Shown: in pieces, positions 6,636 to 9,266 of the stretch | Layout: each line of letters starts with the position of its first letter | Numbering within the stretch: position 1 is the stretch's first letter | Source of the DNA: Caryophanales bacterium UBA4694 | GTDB lineage: Bacteria > Bacillota_I > Bacilli_A > RFN20 > CAG-288 | DNA: 9,266 nucleotides | Direction: 5' to 3' | Assembly (NCBI GenBank): GCA_002404835.1 | Contig: DHKM01000018.1 | Coordinates: 1 to 9,266, forward strand | The notes under the pieces: generated by a model | Database searches by the model: none | The model's input: the letters and a program-made list of their open reading frames with translations, nothing else | Told to the model about the DNA's origin: nothing | Program-made: the position numbers and the translations under genes

Positions 6636-7568
6636 TTATTTTTTAAGGCCGTTTGAATTCAGTAGAAATTCCTTTATACCGATAATCAGATAATCTTTTT
6701 CATTGTAATGCGGTTTAATATGTTTTCGAAAACGATTATTTCCTTGAGGGAATCAAAGCTTTTATCATTGCGTTTCTTGTTTTATTTTGTCCTCGTTTCA
6801 GATATCGTAGGACCGATTGGATGTAGTAACGTTTGCTTCCTGGATTGGCAACGAAGTGGATTTCTAGCTGTCACCTTCTAATAATCCGTATATCCGCAAC
6901 ACAGTCATCTACGTTATTCCTTGATAACGTAGCTCGTTGTAAATGATGTTTTCCATCAGGTGGGTTTCTTCTGTTTTCCTTGGATAGCATGAATGTTTCC
7001 TGCATATAGGTGATATAGCGGTTGATAGTTAGGGCACTCAAGGATGTCTTCGTGATGCCTTTGAATATATTTCCAGGTTCTGTTGGATTGGTTAAAAAGG
7101 AAATGCCTGATGCCATGATTTCGAGTAGTTATCTAATATTTCCTTAGATCTAAGATTGGACCTTTCTCCGATATCTTTGAGGTAAACATTTTGTAACTGT
7201 GTTTTTAGATAACTCTTTTTGTTCTGGAGTTTTATCAAAGATATTGCCGATAATATAATAAATCGTATAATCGTCAAGAGTATAATCAGTTTTGTCATCA
7301 TAATTTGCATAAAACTTGGAATTATTGCCGGTTACATATACGTCCATATTATCTTTGCGCAAATATCCGTTTAGAACCGCTTCGAAGCAATCGAGGTTCT
7401 ACACTTTGTTCAGTAACAGATAGTACATATCACTATTCGTCATTTTCCGTGAAACATATGACATGAATTTTTGGAATTTTTGTAAATCCTTGCCGATAAG
7501 CAGCAGATCATCTGCGTAATCAAATTCGAATTTAATGATATGATCTCCTTTTACGTCCTCATTCAATC
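6636..7568 (-). pseudogene. Decayed AAA_14/DUF4143-type ATPase
   Basis: This is the remains of a P-loop ATPase of the AAA_14 plus DUF4143 type, readable only by joining frames. From 7560 the frame gives DHIIKFEFD, then YYLLLNKV-stop-NLDCFEAVLNGYL: the Walker B DEVQ has become NKV plus TAG at 7399-7401. DVYVTGNNSKF follows, and the usual stretch after it (LSKD..TEFRGRG and onward) is missing. A frame change near 7215 leads to QLQNVYLKDIGERSNLRSKE, and another near 7128 to LEIMASGISFLTNPT and TINRYITYMQETFMLSK. About 35-40 residues are then lost near 6975 before EETHLMENIIYNELRYQG. A stop sits at 6871-6873, just ahead of LEIHFVANPGSKRYYIQS, where Asp of the usual EVDF is His. After two more frame changes, KDYLIIGIKEFLL runs to TAA at 6636-6638. 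The N-terminal P-loop portion is absent. These many independent lesions cannot be sequencing errors alone. Confidence 0.88.
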
Positions 7569-8954
7569 TCAGATAACAAGATTCTCGAATGCTTTGTTTC
7601 TATATTCTTTGTCTTTTTTTCCGAGCAGATAGGTCATATAGTGAGGAATGGTGATGATATCTCCTTCTTTTCCGATGTTATTGTCGGTAATCTTGATGAG
7701 TTTGATGTTTCCATATTTTTCTTTGTTCTTCATGATTGTTTTAGATGACTTGCAGTTTCCGTTTCTTGCTTTTGCTTCCAATAGATAGGGTTCCTGTAAA
7801 TAGGAGATGACAAAATCGATTTTCAGTCCGCTTTCTTTTGCATAGTAGTAGACATCCATATCGGATTTATAAAGTGAGTCAAAGACAACAGCTTCATAAA
7901 TGGCCCCTTTGTTTTGATCGAGGTTGCCGTTTAGAATTCCTAATGCAGTGTTATATCCGAACAAGGAAATAAGAATTCCGATATCACATGGGAAAAACTT
8001 GAACTGCGAAACGATTCTATTGGCTTCATGAGGAAGGGAAGGAAGGATAAGGTTATATACTTTTTTGACAAGACCGGCATCAACTAGGTAATCCAGTGCA
8101 TCCTTTTTATCCGTAGAATTTCCGGTTTCGATTTTCGAAACAATGTATCGTTTGTTCTCTTTTGCCAGGAAAAAAGGGATGAGAGAAAAGGCTGAATGGA
8201 TTCTTGCTACTTCGGGTGGTTTGAAAATCGGGTTTCCATTTCTATCTATTCTTCTTCCGAATTCTTTTTGGATTTCGATGACATTGTCTTTGACGATGTT
8301 TAGGGAATTCAGAAGGTTCTTGTTCTGTACATATTCTAGGACAGCCTTGGGATATCCGCCGATACAAAGGTATAAAGAAAAAAGCTTTTTGAAGAGAGAA
8401 TGAGAGTAGGAATCCATAGGAGTAAAATCACTAAAGTGTTCCTCAAGAATCATGAGCTGGTTCTCTGTATAGCCGTTTGCCCAAAGGAATTCTTCAAAAT
8501 CCATCGCTTTCATCGTGAGGATATATTCATATCCGACTGGAGATGGAACAGCTTCTCCTAGGTTATATCCGTTGATTCCTAAGAAGGATCCGCTTGCGAT
8601 AACATCATATCTTTTATCCAAGACAAAGTTCTTAAGTGAGAGTCTTGCTCTTGGGCAGTCTTGAATTTCATCGAAAATCAATAAAGTGTTTTTCTCTTCA
8701 ATCGGTGTATTGGGAAAATTCAAGGAAATCAAAGAGATGATATGATCGACTTCCAATGAATTGCTGAAGATTTCAGCGTAATTCTTGTTATTCCAAAAGT
8801 TGATGTAGATGACATATTTGTAGTTCTTCTTCCCAAAATGGAGTATTGATTCTGTTTTGCCGGATTGACGAATTCCAAAAAGGAGACAGGGCTTTTTGTT
8901 CGGATTATTTTTCCACCTTAGTAATTCGGTATCAATATGTCTTTTCAAATACAT
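7569..8954 (-). CDS. P-loop ATPase, AAA_14/DUF4143 type
   Basis: This is a complete 461-residue cytoplasmic protein of the widespread AAA_14 (N-terminal) plus DUF4143 (C-terminal) ATPase type. Visible motifs are Walker A GIRQSGKTE (27-35), Walker B LLIFDEIQ (91-98) and the sensor-like strand IASGSFLG (119-126). In the C-terminal half, E354 (IYEAVVFDSL), D380 (KIDFVI) and E393-A-K395 (LLEAKARN) form the E...D...ExK pattern of the PD-(D/E)xK-like fold at the end of DUF4143. Whether it cuts DNA is not established for this type. The length is normal for the family. AGAGG at 8961-8965 lies six bases before the ATG. The gene stops exactly where the decayed homologue begins. Members are often found singly in variable genome regions, and their cellular role is poorly understood. 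Confidence 0.93.
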   Translation of the reverse strand: MYLKRHIDTELLRWKNNPNKKPCLLFGIRQSGKTESILHFGKKNYKYVIYINFWNNKNYAEIFSNSLEVDHIISLISLNFPNTPIEEKNTLLIFDEIQDCPRARLSLKNFVLDKRYDVIASGSFLGINGYNLGEAVPSPVGYEYILTMKAMDFEEFLWANGYTENQLMILEEHFSDFTPMDSYSHSLFKKLFSLYLCIGGYPKAVLEYVQNKNLLNSLNIVKDNVIEIQKEFGRRIDRNGNPIFKPPEVARIHSAFSLIPFFLAKENKRYIVSKIETGNSTDKKDALDYLVDAGLVKKVYNLILPSLPHEANRIVSQFKFFPCDIGILISLFGYNTALGILNGNLDQNKGAIYEAVVFDSLYKSDMDVYYYAKESGLKIDFVISYLQEPYLLEAKARNGNCKSSKTIMKNKEKYGNIKLIKITDNNIGKEGDIITIPHYMTYLLGKKDKEYRNKAFENLVI

Positions 8955-8968
8955 GTTCTACCTCTTGT

Positions 8969-9021
8969 CTAAATTCGTAGTGACTTTTCAACAAAATTCT
9001 ACTAAATTCGGAGCGACTTTT
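8969..9021. repeat. Pair of imperfect 20-base direct repeats, 33 bases apart
   Basis: CTAAATTCGTAGTGACTTTT at 8969-8988 recurs at 9002-9021 with two substitutions (G for T, and C for T). They lie directly upstream of the ATPase ribosome binding site, so they could be tandem operator sites. Because 33 bases equal 11 codons, they could also be relics of a repeated peptide: the minus frame reads KVAPNL, then a TGA, then KVTTNL. Confidence 0.6.
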
Positions 9022-9184
9022 GTGGCAATCATCTGTTGCATGTCAGAAAATGAGTGTTCTGTTCTATGCCTTTTATTGTCATATTTTGAAATTCCGGTAT
9101 CATTTTACGGAAACAAATGATAGCAAAAAAAAGTCGACTGGAAAGCGGTGTGAAAGGAACTGGAGAAGAGAATGTAGATATGAG

Positions 9185-9206
9185 GAAACCCTTATATAAG
9201 GGTTTC
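9185..9206. repeat. 22-base perfect palindrome
   Basis: The half-site GAAACCCTTAT at 9185-9195 is followed without a spacer by its exact reverse complement at 9196-9206. With no loop and no trailing T-run it is not a typical terminator. A binding site for a dimeric regulator or a dispersed palindromic element fits better. Both strands read KPLYKGF in an open frame, a consequence of the palindrome. Confidence 0.7.
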
Positions 9207-9266
9207 ATATACCACAAAAAATGGATATCATGATTCGAAAACTGGCTTTTTATCGCATTTTTTGGA

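Larger units (their letters stand above)
8955..9266. other. Upstream non-coding region of the ATPase gene
   Basis: I find no convincing gene in these 312 bases. The region contains the direct repeats and the palindrome listed separately. Short open frames exist on both strands but lack ribosome binding sites. No clear -35/-10 pair could be chosen for the ATPase gene. Confidence 0.6.

Noticed and set aside
6871..7362. Three small separate minus-strand genes
   Set aside because: All three fit as shifted-frame pieces of the single decayed ATPase. Their open frames are created by its frameshifts.
7500..7520. A YADD motif (FDYADDLLLIG) suggesting a reverse transcriptase or retron fragment
   Set aside because: The same frame continues into YYLLLNKV, NLDCFEAVLNG and DVYVTGNNSKF, which are AAA_14/DUF4143 ATPase segments in the right order. 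No other reverse transcriptase block is present.
9029..9217. A 62-residue minus-strand gene starting inside the palindrome region
   Set aside because: It has no ribosome binding site and no family resemblance, and it overlaps the repeats ahead of the ATPase. Its first residues merely reflect the palindrome.
9215..9264. An inverted repeat CAAAAAATG...CATTTTTTG
   Set aside because: The arms are nearly homopolymeric and more than 30 bases apart, so chance explains them well.
9221..9266. A plus-strand gene running off the right edge
   Set aside because: Only about 15 codons are visible, no ribosome binding site precedes them, and a stop lies just upstream in frame. This is too little to support a gene.
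1..9266. CRISPR array, tRNA, rRNA, insertion sequence or transposase
   Set aside because: I found no regularly spaced repeats beyond the single pair at 8969-9021, no tRNA-like cloverleaf and no transposase motif on either strand.

Overview
This window looks like a chromosomal segment of a low-GC Gram-positive bacterium. The signs are AT-rich coding sequence, AGGAG/AGAGG-type ribosome binding sites a few bases before every start, the standard code with TGA used as stop, and a lipoprotein with a classical lipobox followed by a Ser/Thr-rich tether. A gut Firmicute of the Erysipelotrichia type would fit, but no marker gene is present to fix this. Every gene is on the minus strand, so the reading order runs from high to low coordinates.

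Layout in transcription order. (1) 8955-9266 is an upstream non-coding stretch holding a 22-base perfect palindrome and a pair of 20-base imperfect direct repeats 33 bases apart. (2) 7569-8954 is an intact 461-residue P-loop ATPase of the AAA_14/DUF4143 type. (3) 6636-7568, starting immediately after that gene's stop codon, is a heavily decayed second ATPase of the same superfamily. Its P-loop end is missing, its Walker B acidic pair is replaced, and it carries in-frame stops, several frameshifts and two internal deletions. It can still be followed to its original C terminus by piecing frames together. (4) 2457-6457 is a compact three-gene operon of 510, 475 and 353 residues with 14-base and 8-base overlaps. 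I cannot assign any of the three to a named family. The first has an N-terminal Cys/His cluster resembling the zinc-binding N terminus of CoiA-like proteins. The second has a long coiled coil followed by what reads as a P-loop-less AAA-type module. The third is unrecognised. This is the best candidate in the window for an undescribed system. (5) 2232-2456 is a regulatory gap with a promoter candidate, two cre-like operators about 111 bases apart, and an inverted repeat. (6) 51-2231 is a 726-residue secreted lipoprotein built from about five OB-like domains plus one Ig-like domain, without a visible catalytic domain.

The lipoprotein gene is richer in GC and strongly codon-biased: a 542-codon stretch contains no TTA, CTA or TCA. 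The three-gene operon is very AT-rich and uses such codons freely. Together with the decayed ATPase beside it, this suggests that the operon lies in an acquired or turnover-prone accessory region next to a resident surface lipoprotein gene. Tight translational coupling implies that the three operon products act together. A role in defence or nucleic-acid processing is only an inference from context and the two domain hints.
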